In this document: piece after piece, positions 42,900 to 53,921 of the stretch | How positions within the stretch are numbered: position 1 is the stretch's first letter | Layout of the letters: every line of letters begins with the position of its first letter | Assembly (NCBI GenBank): GCA_030278955.1 | Contig: JAOANR010000006.1 | Span: 58,432,915-58,496,914, forward strand | DNA from: Hygrophila difformis | Taxonomy: Eukaryota; Streptophyta; Magnoliopsida; Lamiales; Acanthaceae | Direction of reading: 5' to 3' | Length of the DNA stretch: 64,000 nt | Notes under the pieces: generated by a model | Databases searched by the model: none | What the model was told of the DNA's origin: nothing | Seen by the model: the letters and a program-made list of their open reading frames with translations, nothing else | Position numbers and translations under genes: made by a program

Positions 42900-43643
42900 G
42901 TGCCTGTTTGTTTTGGCTTGTGAAAAAATGAGAAGTCAGTAGAAGAAGGAGAAGGAGTGAGAAGGAGAATTCAAAAGCAAAAGCAGCTCAAATAATTGTT
43001 TAGATGGATATTATTAAAGTTTCTTTTCAACAGAAACATGTTTGGATGAATTGTACGTAGAAGGACTTTTGATATATTAAAATTACTAAAATGGACATAA
43101 ATATTACTCCCTCCGTCCCATGTAAGACGTCATGTTTGACTTTTTGACACTGTTCATTGTTCAACTTTGACTCAATATTATTATAACTATATATTTGAAG
43201 AAAATAATCGAGTTCGATCTTGTTAGATTCATCTAATTGTATAATTTTAGAATATATATTTTACAGAATTTTCTCTTGTATATATTTTGAGATATTAACG
43301 ATTAAAAATATTTATTGGATTGTGTGCAGAAGTCAAACAAGACATCTTATCTGGGACAGAGGGAGTATATTATAAGGATATTTATAATTAATTTTATAAT
43401 AAAAATACAAAAATAACCCTATTTAAAAAGGAAATAAAATTAATTATAAATGTCCTTATAATATTTATGTCCATTTTAGTAATTTTAATATATCAAAAGT
43501 CCTTCTATGTACAATTCATCCAAACATGTTTCCGTTGGAAAGCAACTTTAATAATATCCATCCAAACAATTATTTGTGTTGCTTTTACTTTTGAATTCTC
43601 CTTCTCACTCCTCATTTTTTCACAAGTCAAAACAAACTGACAC
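42900..43643. mobile_element. Fold-back MITE, Tourist/Harbinger-like
   Basis: Inverted ends GTGCCTGTTTGTTTTG and CAAAACAAACTGACAC, flanked by TTA on both sides (42897-42899, 43644-43646), the target duplication of PIF/Harbinger. The arms pair over about 200 bases with the order mirrored (AAAAGTCCTT, CATCCAAACA, TTTTTTCACAAG). A Stowaway element sits in its middle. No transposase. Confidence 0.85.
43107..43365. mobile_element. Stowaway MITE nested in the fold-back MITE
   Basis: CTCCCTCCGTCCCA at the left, TGGGACAGAGGGAG at the right, flanked by TA on both sides. 259 bases, no ORF. Typical Tc1/mariner-derived MITE. Confidence 0.92.
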
Positions 43644-43646
43644 TTA

Positions 43647-44242
43647 AACTATGTATGTGTCATGTGCGTATATAATTCATTTAATGTTTAAATTAGTTTA
43701 GATCAGACTAATTTTGTACAGTAAAATAATAACCTACACAATGGAATGAATTATTATTTATTTGAAGACTTTAAAAACCATATTATGTTCATTTTAGACC
43801 CAAAAAAATGGGAAAAAAAAAAGAAAAAACCGGAAAAAAAATGAAATCTAGCCAAATTCTTAAGAACCCAAAAATATCAAATTTTGCGCAATTTTTTTCC
43901 AAACAACAGAAACTCAATGGTTAGGTCCCGGTAGGGATCTAAATTGCTAAAAAAAATAAAATAAAATAAGTTGATTTTGGATTTAGCAACCAAAATTTTC
44001 AATTACTAAAAGGGAAATTTCTTATATTCCCTATTTCAATAATGCGTGAGTATTTGAATATCAGTAATGACTCCATGTAGTGGTCTTTTTTGATTTTTAT
44101 CTCTTTATTTATGGCCTAAAATAAGAATGAAGTGATTATGATGCATAGCCTATATTAACAATTATCTCTAAGCATTTTAATAAATTTAAGATAAATAAAG
44201 CATCAACTTCAATGAATATGCTAAAAGTTTTAAATTAGGGGA
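43647..44242. other. Intergenic, AT-rich, no gene
   Basis: A-rich with poly-A words near 43800-43970. Nothing recognisable. Confidence 0.7.
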
Positions 44243-44360
44243 CTGCTGAGCTTTGACCTAGCTCTTGGCATATCCCCTTTTGAGTCACAGCCTTTAGGTT
44301 ATGTGTTCAATCCTTATCGGCTTTAATCCCCTTCCATTTTGATTCCCCTTTGTAATATTT
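44243..44360 (+). mobile_element. Possible tRNA-derived SINE
   Basis: TAGCTCTTGG (A-box-like, near 44259) and TGTTCAATCC (B-box-like, near 44301) at suitable spacing, then a C/T-rich 3' part. No target duplication or tail confirmed. Weak call. Confidence 0.3.
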
Positions 44361-44860
44361 ACTCCCTCTGTGGAGTTTACTTTACCTACATTATAATCAA
44401 AGACTTTCTTATTTAAGCTAAAGTGCCATTCAAGGCCGGATATTATATGTTCAACTGCATATTGAACCATATGAATTAATCTGAAAAATATTAGTTATTC
44501 CTAAAAATTATAAAAACTTGATATGTATGTACATTATGCGGAAAGTAAAATTGTGTTATGTTTGAATCCGAATTCGAGAGACTTTAAGATAACACAATCG
44601 TTAATTAAAAACAAAACACTATTAGTCTATTACACGACCATGCATAATAAATTACTTAATATGAGTATGTTGTACAAATATTGCACAAACTAGCTATATC
44701 ATCTATCCGACCTTCACCTCCTTTATTGTCACTACGAAACCCTATATGTAGTCCATAGGCTTTCAAAAATTCAAGCAAATAAGTACATCAATTAAACAGT
44801 TGGATACAATGTTTTGGCGTTGTCATAACTCATAATCACGCATATAAATAACCCCTTTAA

Positions 44861-45139
44861 TTAGGGTTGGCCACCACCGTAATTTCCCCCGGAGCCAATG
44901 CCCTTAAAATCAGGGTTTTCATACACTGGGCCAGAATCCCATCCTTGCAAAAGCTTTCTATTACGCGACACGAGGATGGAATAATCGAAATCATGGGTCG
45001 TGAGCGTGACAGTGTCGACAGGCTTAGCAATGATGGGAGACTCCTCGACGACGACACTATTCGCAGCTGTAACATAAAATGTAGTAATAGCTAATACTAC
45101 AAGGAACAGCATCTCCAAAGTACAAACCCGTTTACCCAT
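44861..45139 (-). CDS. Small secreted peptide precursor, unknown family
   Basis: 92 codons from ATG 45139 to TAA 44861. Seen: a basic N-terminus and hydrophobic core (residues about 8-25) that make a clear signal peptide, an acidic/variable middle, a basic cluster RNRK at about 57-61, then a Gly-rich C-terminus containing WDSGPVYENPDF and ending in GGNYGGGQP. No cysteines in the mature part, so not a defensin-type peptide. Layout (signal peptide, variable pro-region, basic site, conserved-looking short C-terminus) is that of plant processed signalling peptides, but I do not recognise the family. A TATA box at 45214-45222 gives a short leader. Could also be a small Gly-rich wall protein. Confidence 0.65.
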   Translation of the reverse strand: MGKRVCTLEMLFLVVLAITTFYVTAANSVVVEESPIIAKPVDTVTLTTHDFDYSILVSRNRKLLQGWDSGPVYENPDFKGIGSGGNYGGGQP

Positions 45140-45213
45140 TATTGATGATGAACTAATTGCAGCTTAAAGTATCAATTTGAGTGTGTGTGCAAATGATGGT
45201 GAGTATGGTTGAT

Positions 45214-45222
45214 TATATATAG
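45214..45222 (-). promoter_or_regulatory. TATA box of the secreted-peptide gene
   Basis: CTATATATAAT on the minus strand, about 75 bases upstream of the ATG at 45139. Confidence 0.55.
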
Positions 45223-46095
45223 ATGGAGAGGAATTCGTTATATTACAACTTATTGCACCGTGTACTCTATAAGAGTTGAAGAGGTCCTCTCTATGAATAA
45301 ATCAAACATAACAGCACAATTCAGAGCATGCTGTATAACGTTGAATATATCAATGAATTTAATAATTAAACAAAAAAAACATATTAAACTATAGTGTATA
45401 AAGGATTATTTTAATACGTATAGTTTATCATTTTAGGAATAATCGTGTAATGATCATGCTGGTCCATGATTATGACTTATGTACTGTTAGAATTATTTTA
45501 AGGGGATTGATTGAGTAACCTTTTTATAATTTTCAACCCTATAAAAATATCTCCACATATATCTTATTTTACGTATAAATAATTATTATAAAATAATTAA
45601 TATACGAATTTTTTCTAATCTCAAATTACTCATCCATAAAATTTTCATGTGTATAAAACTGCCCCCACCATTTTTCTTTATTGTTACGAGGAAGTAAATA
45701 TATCGGAAAAAGAAGAAGTATGAATTAATTAAAGAATAAAGCAAATTCCAAACATTAAATTTATTAAATATATATATAATACGTTGAATTATTAAAGCTC
45801 AAAAAATAGATAAAATATGATTGCAGACTCCATTACAGGACCTCAATCCTAGTTCGTCAGGAGTACAATAGTATTCAAGACGAAATAAAATATGGGACAA
45901 GTCCAAGACTGGCGGTCAATTGCGAAATGGTGTACGAAACATTAGCTGAGTTGGACTGCTGTAATAATGTGTCCTTATTTTATAAGTGTGAGATATATAT
46001 AGAATAATCCTTGTTTTTTTTTTTTTTTTTTATCTATTATACTACTATAAAGTTAGAAGTTTCGAATAATTAACTTTTAGGTAGGTTATGTTCTG
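45223..46095. other. Intergenic, AT-rich, no gene
   Basis: Upstream region of the peptide gene. A T run at about 46014-46032. Nothing else seen. Confidence 0.65.
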
Positions 46096-46432
46096 CAGGG
46101 GTGATTAACGAGTAGAGCTACTCGAACTCGACTCGAGACTTAGCTTGAAAAAAACTCAACTTGTACTCGAAAAATTCGAGTCGAGTAGTCGAGTAGGGCA
46201 CTCGTGTATCGAGCTCGATCTCGAGCCTATATATAATACTCGAACTCGATCGAGTACTTAGCTTGACTCATTTTTTTTCTTTTTCTTAAAAAAAATTTTC
46301 AAAGGAAAAAATACAAAAAAAAATACTCGATAAACTCGGGTACTCGACTCGAGCTCGATCTCGAGAACAGCAAAAATATATATATATATATATAAATTAG
46401 CCCGACTACTCGAATTGATTGAAAATATATAT

Positions 46433-47246
46433 TGTTAGTACATTAAGCTTTTTGTGCGACAGATCGATGTTGAAACGACGCATTGACGACAAGAACTGAA
46501 CAGATTTATGGAAGTTACATTGAGAGTTATTGTTTGCTAATCTTAACAGTTTGAAGGAGCTACTTTCAGCAGATTGCGAATTTACTCTCCTCTATATAAG
46601 TGTGTTAGTCCTAGATGAGATTAAGAGATTTGCTAGATTGACATATTGAGTTGTAATTCACTTTCATATTGTTTAGATTGGTTTTCTCTCTTGTCTTTCT
46701 TAGAGTTTAGTCTTTGAGAGTTTAAATAGTCTTTGATGAGTGTTCTACATCTGAGAGTTTCTTGAAGATCATCAAAGTCTTTATGTGCTACATGCTTCAA
46801 TAGGATTTCTATATTGAAGATCACTTTCTTGACATCACGTTGTGGAGGTTGTCTTTGCGAAGAAGCCTTGAAATATGAACGATTGAAGTCCAGATCGTCT
46901 GCTATATTCAAGATTCAAGTGTTGGAACGATCATCTATCAAGATTGCATCAAATTGGATTGGTATTCCAGCGACTGTAGTTGAGGGGGAGTATCGACTAC
47001 GTCGTTCTGCTAGAATAGGTTCTAGTGTGATAGAGTTTGGTATTAAGTGCTTGGATAGATCGAGTCTTGTTTTGATTGAGTCTTTACATAGTGAGAGTGC
47101 CTGGATTGGAATTCTCCAGATGTAGGTTGTGAAACCGAATTGGGTCAACAAATTCGTTGTTCGTGTTTTTACTTTCCGCTGTGTATACGTTGTTCTAATC
47201 ACACACCAACGACTGTCGTAATCAAGATTTAAAATCGGGACCTACA
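46433..47246 (+). repeat. 5' LTR of the gag-only element
   Basis: Matches 48936-49763. Contains TATATAAG near 46593 as a likely promoter. ORFs on both strands inside are shadows that recur in the other LTR. Confidence 0.93.
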
Positions 47247-47301
47247 CTTGATATCAGAGCCTCCCTCTAACGCAGCTGAGGAGATATCCAGAATCTTGAA
47301 A

Positions 47302-48402
47302 ATGAAGAGAAAAGGCGCATCGAAGAAAAGGATGAGAAACCACCGAATGGCTTTTCAAGAAGATGCAAAGAACATCGCATTGAATGTTGTAGAAAAGTTT
47401 GATGACATTTCCGAAGATGAGATATTCTACATAATCAAAGAAGGTGTTAGAATGCTTAAAGAAAGAAGGGCCAAGCAATTCAACAAAGGAAAGATCCCGA
47501 AATGTAGTTCTGACGATGTTCAAACGACAGATAGACTTCAGTGCAAGAACTTGCAACAAAGAGAAAGCAGTAGAAAGAAACTTCAGGCAACGCTTAGTGA
47601 TTACGATGACAGAGAGACTACTGATGATCACAACAGTGAAACTGAGGACGTCGTTATATTCACTCCAAGAAATGCTAGTCCCACTTATTCGGAAGGTAAT
47701 TCAAAGTCAATATGTTTTTGCACTAACGAAGTTATTTCTGATTCAGGTAACAGTGATGATGAATTTGAGCAATTGGTTGCTGATTACAATGAACTCAAAG
47801 AAGATTATGAAGCTGCTGTTCAGGAAAATAAAGAGTTGTTGGGACAACTTGCTGACATCGGAATAGCCTATGATATTGAAGTTGAAAATAATGAAGAAGT
47901 TCTAAAGGAAGTCGACTCATTAAAAAAGCAGAATGATGAGCTTAAAGCTAAAGTTCTTGACATGCAAAACGAGTTGGATGATCTAAAAGAGGAAAACCGC
48001 AATTCTCAAAAGGTAGTAAAAGGTAAAAATAAACTCGATGAAGTTTTGTCTATAGGAAAGGTTTTTGGTGACCAAACAGGTATAGGTTATAAGAAGATAT
48101 CAACTCCAAGCAAAACCAAATTCGTGAGTGGAGGATACTTGACTTCACAATACAAGGAGACTGATGAAGTTGAAGTCAGCGCGTCGTCCGGACGACAGAA
48201 GGACTGCTGCTATTGCCAACTACCAGAACATTCAGCTGAGACTTGCATCAGAATAGTAAGAGACTTAATAAATGGTCGAGCTGTTGTATGGCCAACAGAA
48301 GAACTTCGAAAAAGGATAAGAGTACAAAGAGTATGGATTCCAAAGAAGAAAACTCTGCCACCATGTGCTGTTGTTACTACATACCAGCAACACCCTACAT
48401 AG
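47302..48402 (+). CDS. Gag-like protein with coiled coil and zinc knuckle
   Basis: 366 codons from the ATG at 47302; the reading frame is also open upstream through the primer site. Seen: a basic N-terminus (KRKGASKKRMRNHR), a helical segment (about 20-60), a long acidic coiled coil (about 165-240, with many Glu/Leu heptads such as LKKQNDELKAKVLDMQNELD) and, near residue 312, CCYCQLPEHSAETC, which fits C-X2-C-X4-H-X4-C of a gag zinc knuckle. No protease or later domains; the stop comes soon after the knuckle. Intact frame in a young element suggests selection or recent origin from an active copy. Role by family: RNA binding and particle assembly. Confidence 0.75.
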   Translation: MKRKGASKKRMRNHRMAFQEDAKNIALNVVEKFDDISEDEIFYIIKEGVRMLKERRAKQFNKGKIPKCSSDDVQTTDRLQCKNLQQRESSRKKLQATLSDYDDRETTDDHNSETEDVVIFTPRNASPTYSEGNSKSICFCTNEVISDSGNSDDEFEQLVADYNELKEDYEAAVQENKELLGQLADIGIAYDIEVENNEEVLKEVDSLKKQNDELKAKVLDMQNELDDLKEENRNSQKVVKGKNKLDEVLSIGKVFGDQTGIGYKKISTPSKTKFVSGGYLTSQYKETDEVEVSASSGRQKDCCYCQLPEHSAETCIRIVRDLINGRAVVWPTEELRKRIRVQRVWIPKKKTLPPCAVVTTYQQHPT

Positions 48403-48935
48403 AATAATTTGTGAACCAGAAAAGCTTCCCAACTCAGTTCAAAAATGGGTAAAATGATTTTCTTTTGTATTGATATATTTTTGAACTAATGAATTTTTTG
48501 ATTGCTTGTTATTAAGGAGATATTAGGTTATTTCAATGATCGACGCCCATGTGTTTGATGAAGCTCCCATCAAGGGGGAGAAATAAAGGTGACTATCCCG
48601 TGATTAATGTTGAATGGGAGTTTGGAGAAGCTTGGCTTAATATGTTGGTAATGGTATCTAGTATACTTGGTTGGTAATGAGGATTTACTTTGTGAGCTTA
48701 TATTTTAATGAAATTCTCTGATGGTTATGACAATTGATTAACTGCTGCCTGATGATTTTGGTTATGAAACTTACTGGAGCTGATGTATGAGTGTTACAGC
48801 TATATGACAACTACTAATAGATGTTTATGGATTTATTGATATATCTTATTGTGATATCTCATTGTGATACTAACACTTTTTAATGTTTGAGACACTTTTG
48901 ATGGGATCATCATCTACACAAAAAGAGGGGGAGAT
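48403..48935 (+). other. Non-coding 3' part of the gag-only element
   Basis: T-rich, no ORF; ends in the polypurine tract. Confidence 0.75.
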
Positions 48936-49763
48936 TGTTAGTATATTAAGCTTTTTGTGCAGATGAACAGTGTCGTCAGATCGATGTTGGAACGACGCAT
49001 TGACGACAAGAACTGAACAGATTTATGGAAGTTCATTGACAGTTATTGTTTGCTAATCTTAACAGTTTGAAGGAGCTACTTTCAGCAGATTGCGAATTTA
49101 CTCTCCTCTATATAAGTGTGTTAGTCCTAGATGAGATTAAGAGATTTGCTAGATTGACATATTGAGTTGTAATTCACTTTCATATTGTTTAGATTGGTTT
49201 TCTCTCTTGTCTTTCTTAGAGTTTAGTCTTTGAGAGTTTAGATAGTCTTTGATGAGTGTTCTACATCTGAGAGTTTCTTGAAGATCATCAAAGTCTTTAT
49301 GTGCTACATGCTTCAATAGGATTTCTATATTGAAAATCACTTTCTTGACATCACGTTGTGGAGGTTGCCTTTGCGAAGAAGCCTTGAAATATGAAGGATT
49401 GAAGTCCAGATCGTCTGCTATATTCAAGATTCAAGTGTTGGAAAGATCATCTATCAAGATTGCATCAAATTGGATTGGTATTCCAGCGAATGTAGTTGAG
49501 GGAGAATTTCGACTACGTCGTTCTGCTAGAATAGGTTCTAGTGTGATAGAGTTTGGTGTTAAGTGCTTGGATAGATCGAGTCTTTTTTTGATTGAGTCTT
49601 TACATAATGAGAGTGCCTGGATTGGAATCCCCCCGACGTAGGTTGTGAAACCGAACTGGGTCAACAAATTCGTTGTTCGTGTTTTTACTTTCCGCTGTGT
49701 ATACGTTGTTCTGATCACGCACCGACAACTGCTCGTAATCAAGATTTAAAATCGGGACCTACA
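48936..49763 (+). repeat. 3' LTR of the gag-only element
   Basis: Starts TGTTAGTATATT and ends CCTACA, followed by TATAT. Confidence 0.93.
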
Positions 49764-49981
49764 TATATATATATACACTCAAGCTACTCGAGCTCGAACT
49801 CGAACTCAAGTTGAGTCGAGCTCAAGCTCGAGCTTGACTACTCGACTCGAGCTCGAGTAGCCAAATTTCTCCATCAAGTCAAGCTCAGGTAGTTCATTAC
49901 TCGGGCTCGACTCGACTCGATATCACCCCTAGCAATAAGTAATTCAATCACAAATCGGAGAAAAACCTAAAAAACCATATA

Positions 49982-50222
49982 CTTCTTCCGTCTTTCCTAA
50001 ATTGCAACGTTGCACTATTTTACATTATTCACAGTTTAACTTTGACTCAAATTTTTATCATGGTTATAGAAGAAAAAATATAGTCAAGTGAGATCTTGTT
50101 AGATTCGTCTAAACTTATAGTTTTAGAATATCTACTTGTATACAATTTAAATTATTAATTTTTAAAAATGTGTATCCGCATTCGTGCCAAGTGCAGATGG
50201 TGCAATTTGAAAGAGGAGGGAG
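49982..50222. mobile_element. Stowaway-like MITE (diverged)
   Basis: CTTCTTCCGTCTTTCC at the left and GAAAGAGGAGGGAG at the right, flanked by TA. Shares internal words with 43107-43365. No ORF. Confidence 0.75.
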
Positions 50223-50224
50223 TA

Positions 50225-51343
50225 CTATTTAATAATTCAGTTGATCGTGTAAGTATATTTGTCTTGAACCATACAAATTGTCATTTTATTCAAATTGACT
50301 CACAATACTTTTGAATAATTACATTTAACCCCCAATTTGGAAGTCTAAATGAGCCATTTGAGTGGTTTAAATACTATTTCGACTAAATGAAATTAAAGGT
50401 ACGTTATAAACTTCTGTAGGTATTTATTGTAATGATCGACCTTGGATACATATTATTCAATAAAGTTACCGTACAGGCGGTATATTTGTCTGTACCTGCT
50501 GGAAATGATGTATATCTCTTATAAAATGATGTATGTCTGAGTAATTTATGACTTTTTCATATTTATACATCACTTCATACATATATTGACATCACCTTTA
50601 GATGTCCAGTAGGTGCCGCCAGCACCCAAACAATTCCCCATATTATTACTCCATATACGTAATTGGGATGCCTTCAACTCAGGTAATTATGCACACAACT
50701 CAAAGTAATAAATAACACAAGAGAATTCCACTTTAGTGTTTTATTTTCACAATGGAAAAGACATCAGTCCATCACTACTTTTCTTCCCTCTGTCCTCAAA
50801 ATCCAACGGTCAAATATTAATCTTCCAGCAATGGGAAGTTGTTTCTTTCCATGATCATTGCATTAAAATTGCATTATTCCAAAAGTTTGTTCATCTTTCC
50901 TTGGAAAGTTTCATCTAACCCTTTCTATTCGGAACAAAAAATGTGAACTTGAGCCGAAACAAGATTCCAACATGTACCTTGGCTGGGATTAGGTTACCCT
51001 CCAGATTCTGCTTGTGCAGAATTGATAAGTTAATGTTATGTTTGTGCTAAAGTAGTGTTTTATCGTTATTAAGGTATTTTTATGTCTATTATAACAATCC
51101 CACTAATTGTGCGATATGTTTAGCACTCTGTAGGAAAGTTGCTTTTTTATTGGGTACAATTCGGAAGGAAGGAAATCTGCTGCTGTGCGATGGGAAATTT
51201 CTCTGTGATGGAATTAGTTTCGTTTCCCCAAGCAATTACTTCTCCCAATCCCAACCCATACACCACTACATTGCAAACAAAATTCAAAAACAAACATTGC
51301 GGTTTCTCTCGAAATTTAGTAGAACGGTTGCTATGTAACTTGC
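50225..51343. other. Intergenic, no gene recognised
   Basis: AT-rich; short frames only. The last part may be the upstream region of the promoter at 51345. Confidence 0.6.
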
Positions 51344-51490
51344 GTATAAAAACACTTCAAATCCGCGCTGCTTCACGTTCGATTGGAGCGACGCCGACCG
51401 CCGCCCGCCACCCGCCGCCCCTCCATTCTCGTCCATGCTGTTGAAACCCTCCATAGACCCGCCGTGTTAATTTCCACCGCCGGTGAATAA
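51344..51490 (+). promoter_or_regulatory. Putative promoter and non-coding first exon of a host gene
   Basis: TATAAAA at 51345-51351, then a C-rich stretch (CCGACCGCCGCCCGCC) without an ATG-led frame, then AATAAG/GTAAGG, a strong splice donor (GT at 51492). This is the layout of a plant gene start. No matching downstream exon is seen before the viral sequence at 52094, so the gene may be truncated or interrupted. Confidence 0.4.
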
Positions 51491-52093
51491 GGTAAGGAAT
51501 TCCGTTCAAATAGATTTGTTGTATTGCGTAGTTTTCCAACATTTTAGTCGGATTTGGGGCATAATGAGGGGGTTTTTGGAGTGGGCGATTCTACCTAGGG
51601 TTTCAAGAAATAAAAATCGATTTTGGGGGCGCCTAACCGATTTTGTTTTGAGCGTTTTGCAAAATCGATTTTTTTACAGTTTGCTATGGTTCAAACTTGC
51701 GAATGATGCTGTGTTCAACTTGAGAATGATGCTGTGTGCTAAAATGTTTAGTGTCTTCGGCCACCATATTCCCCCTTTTGGATTTGATGATTAGGATTTG
51801 ATTATTTTAATCCCCTTTTGCTGCTAGTTGGAGTGAAGTGGTTACCAAGGATAAATTTTAGATGATTGTGATGCTTCGAATTGAGCATGCCGCTGTTAGG
51901 ATCATGATTTAATTATATTATTTATAATATTTTATTTCTTAATGGAGAAGATTTAATTATTTAATGGATTCAATTAATTTGAAACCCACGAGTTATTTCC
52001 AAATTTTGGAAATAAAAAATAGAAAATTCCAAAGGAATTTCTTGAACTTGTCCATGGGACAAGATATTATCAAAATCAGTTTCTTTCCTAAAA
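51491..52093 (+). other. Possible intron, then left border of viral sequence
   Basis: T-rich, intron-like to about 51890; then AT-rich DNA that may already be viral intergenic sequence. The exact border is not visible and no tRNA-Met primer site was found here. Confidence 0.4.
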
Positions 52094-52477
52094 ATGAGAG
52101 GAACGGACTGGAAAGAAATTGATCCGGATAGCTCTAAGTTCTCACAGGACTTAAGGAAAATCCAAAAAACGATTCAAGATTATGGTAACCGGGTATTAAT
52201 TATACCTGGAAAAATAGATAACTTGAATCAGTCGACAGAGGAGATCTTGAAATTATTTCAAGATCTAAAGAAAGAGATTTTGAATCTGAAATTTGACATT
52301 TGGGATATCAAGAAAAGGCAGAAGGATATTCCTGGATCTTCCAAGAATAACCAAGCCAATATTAGAGATGCATTCGGACCAGTACTAGCTTTACATCAAA
52401 AGGGTAAAGCAACTATAGTGCCAAAGCAGAAATCACAAGAAGAGCTTATGATCGATCTCCTGAAAACAGTCGAATGA
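52094..52477 (+). CDS. Small coiled-coil ORF at the viral 5' end
   Basis: 127 codons from ATG 52094 to TGA 52477. Lys/Glu/Ile-rich heptads (about 20-75) predict a coiled coil; C-terminus has KGKATIVPKQ. Position and character resemble the small virion-associated or DNA-binding ORFs found near coat genes in caulimovirids, but the family is not recognised. Intact in this copy. Confidence 0.5.
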   Translation: MRGTDWKEIDPDSSKFSQDLRKIQKTIQDYGNRVLIIPGKIDNLNQSTEEILKLFQDLKKEILNLKFDIWDIKKRQKDIPGSSKNNQANIRDAFGPVLALHQKGKATIVPKQKSQEELMIDLLKTVE

Positions 52478-52542
52478 GTGTCTCCAGGGCAGATCTATCT
52501 GATCTACAATAATTAGCAGAATCATTTTCCCAACTTGGGATT

Positions 52543-53921
52543 ATGGATCTCGTTAATGTAAAACCCAATGAAGTTCTTCAATTGGGTTATGCGGATGAAT
52601 CAGGATCCAACGTGACCCACGATGGACCGCCTGATATCCCAATGAGAGAAAGTACAGACTTCCACATGAACAGGTATCCTGAGGTGCATCTCAATGCAAG
52701 ACGAAACCCAGGACGGAACCTAAGTAGAGCACCAGAATCTACACCGAGGGCCAAGACGATGTTACAACCATTAAATCCATATGGCATAACACTGAACCTC
52801 GACGTTATCGACTTCCGAAACATCGAAGACCTGATCGACGAATAGGTAGCTTCAATGAAGATTGCAGCAACCACCCTGGATCTCGATAAAGAAACTTTGT
52901 CCGATTAATAGAGCTAAGTCTCGAAGGATCGGCGAAGCTGGGCTGGAAAAACTCCACGGCTGCTTTAAAGGAGCAAATACTCGAAGGAGAATCCAAAAGC
53001 ACAATCTGCGAAAGGTTTGGCCTCTTATTCAAAACCCATTTTGTAGGAGATGGTTATTTTGAAGAACAGAGAACAGAAAAAATCAAAGTCTATACCCAAG
53101 CACTGTTGGGTATGGAGTTAAGAAGTATTTGCGCAGTAGACGAATATATCTACTGGTTTCGTAAATACTATTTTCGGAGGGAAATGACAGCTGAAGTAGC
53201 ATGTCCCATGTTCTTTGCAAAGATCTGCAGCCCATAGGGAGAAATGTTGGTCCAATCGTACACAGTACCCCCTGGTACGGTGGACTCTATAGCTCGAAGA
53301 ATGTCCTTCTTAAAGGATAAGCTCAGAAAATGGTGTCAACAGGCAGCAGCCCAAAAGAACATCAAGAGACTAAGAGGTAAAATAAAAAGAACTCCTCTTT
53401 GCTGTGAAAATAACGATTTTCCAACAATTATAGGAGAATTAGAAGAAAAGAGGAAAAAGAAGAAGAGTCGAGGCTCAAACAGTAGGATTTTCAGAAGACC
53501 TCCATTCCGAAGAAGAAGAGCATGGTGGTCCAAGAGCAAGGCCAGATCATACAAAACTGGACAAAGAACGGGAACGACGAAGAGTTCATCCCAAGGTTCA
53601 ACTAGCTCAGCAGCAAGGAGCACGGGGAGAACGACGTCCAAGAGAACATTCAGACGAGCCCATACCCGAGCCAACGAAAGTTTCAAGGACTGCAACTGTT
53701 GGAAGTGTGGAGCCAGAGGTCATATCTCACCCAATTGCTCTCAGAATCGTGAGGTACAAATGTACGAAGCCACGGAGGATATCATGGAAGCAGTCTACCA
53801 TGGAAAGCTGGTACCAGTCTATCAGTTTGAGGACATCCCCTCGGATGAAAGCATCTACGAGGAAGAATTAAGAAGTGACTCGGACTCATATTCAGATGGA
53901 TCTTCAACCGAGTCTGACTGA
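52543..53921 (+). pseudogene. Viral coat protein, broken
   Basis: A first frame (52543-52845, 100 codons, acidic/Pro-rich) ends in a TAG. A second frame, open from about 52895, carries the capsid core and is stopped by a TAG at 53235-53237, then resumes from 53238 to TGA 53921. The C-terminal part has a strongly basic segment (Arg/Lys/Ser-rich), the zinc knuckle CWKCGARGHISPNC, and an acidic Ser/Asp/Glu tail, the standard order at the end of caulimovirid coat proteins. One frame change near 52850-52890 plus the nonsense codon inactivate it. Confidence 0.8.

Larger units (their letters stand above)
46433..49763 (+). mobile_element. Gag-only LTR retrotransposon (TR-GAG/LARD-like)
   Basis: LTRs 46433-47246 (814 bp) and 48936-49763 (828 bp) start TGTTAGTA and end GACCTACA; target duplication TATAT on both sides. 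Primer-like site TGATATCAGAGCC at 47249 (one mismatch to the initiator-tRNA-Met type) and polypurine tract AAAAGAGGGGGAGAT before 48936. Only 1.7 kb inside, with one ORF. LTRs are very similar apart from a short insertion near 48962, so insertion is recent. No pol, so it needs enzymes in trans. Confidence 0.93.
46096..49931. mobile_element. CTCGAG-rich hAT-like non-autonomous element, split by an LTR element
   Basis: Ends read CAGGGGTGAT (46096) and, on the other strand from 49931, TAGGGGTGAT, the CA/TA-GGGG type of hAT termini. Both arms (46096-46432 and 49764-49931) are packed with TCGAG/CTCGA words forming many palindromes, for example ACTCGACTCGAGCTCGAG. No transposase. An 8-bp target duplication is not evident. 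The LTR element 46433-49763 sits inside. Confidence 0.65.

Noticed and set aside
44362..44400. Further Stowaway end (TACTCCCTCTGTGG)
   Set aside because: Only one end is visible, with no matching right terminus; too short to call.
46633..47202. Frames on both strands repeated at 49149-49742
   Set aside because: Part of the two LTRs of the gag-only element; no domain, and differences between copies do not preserve protein.
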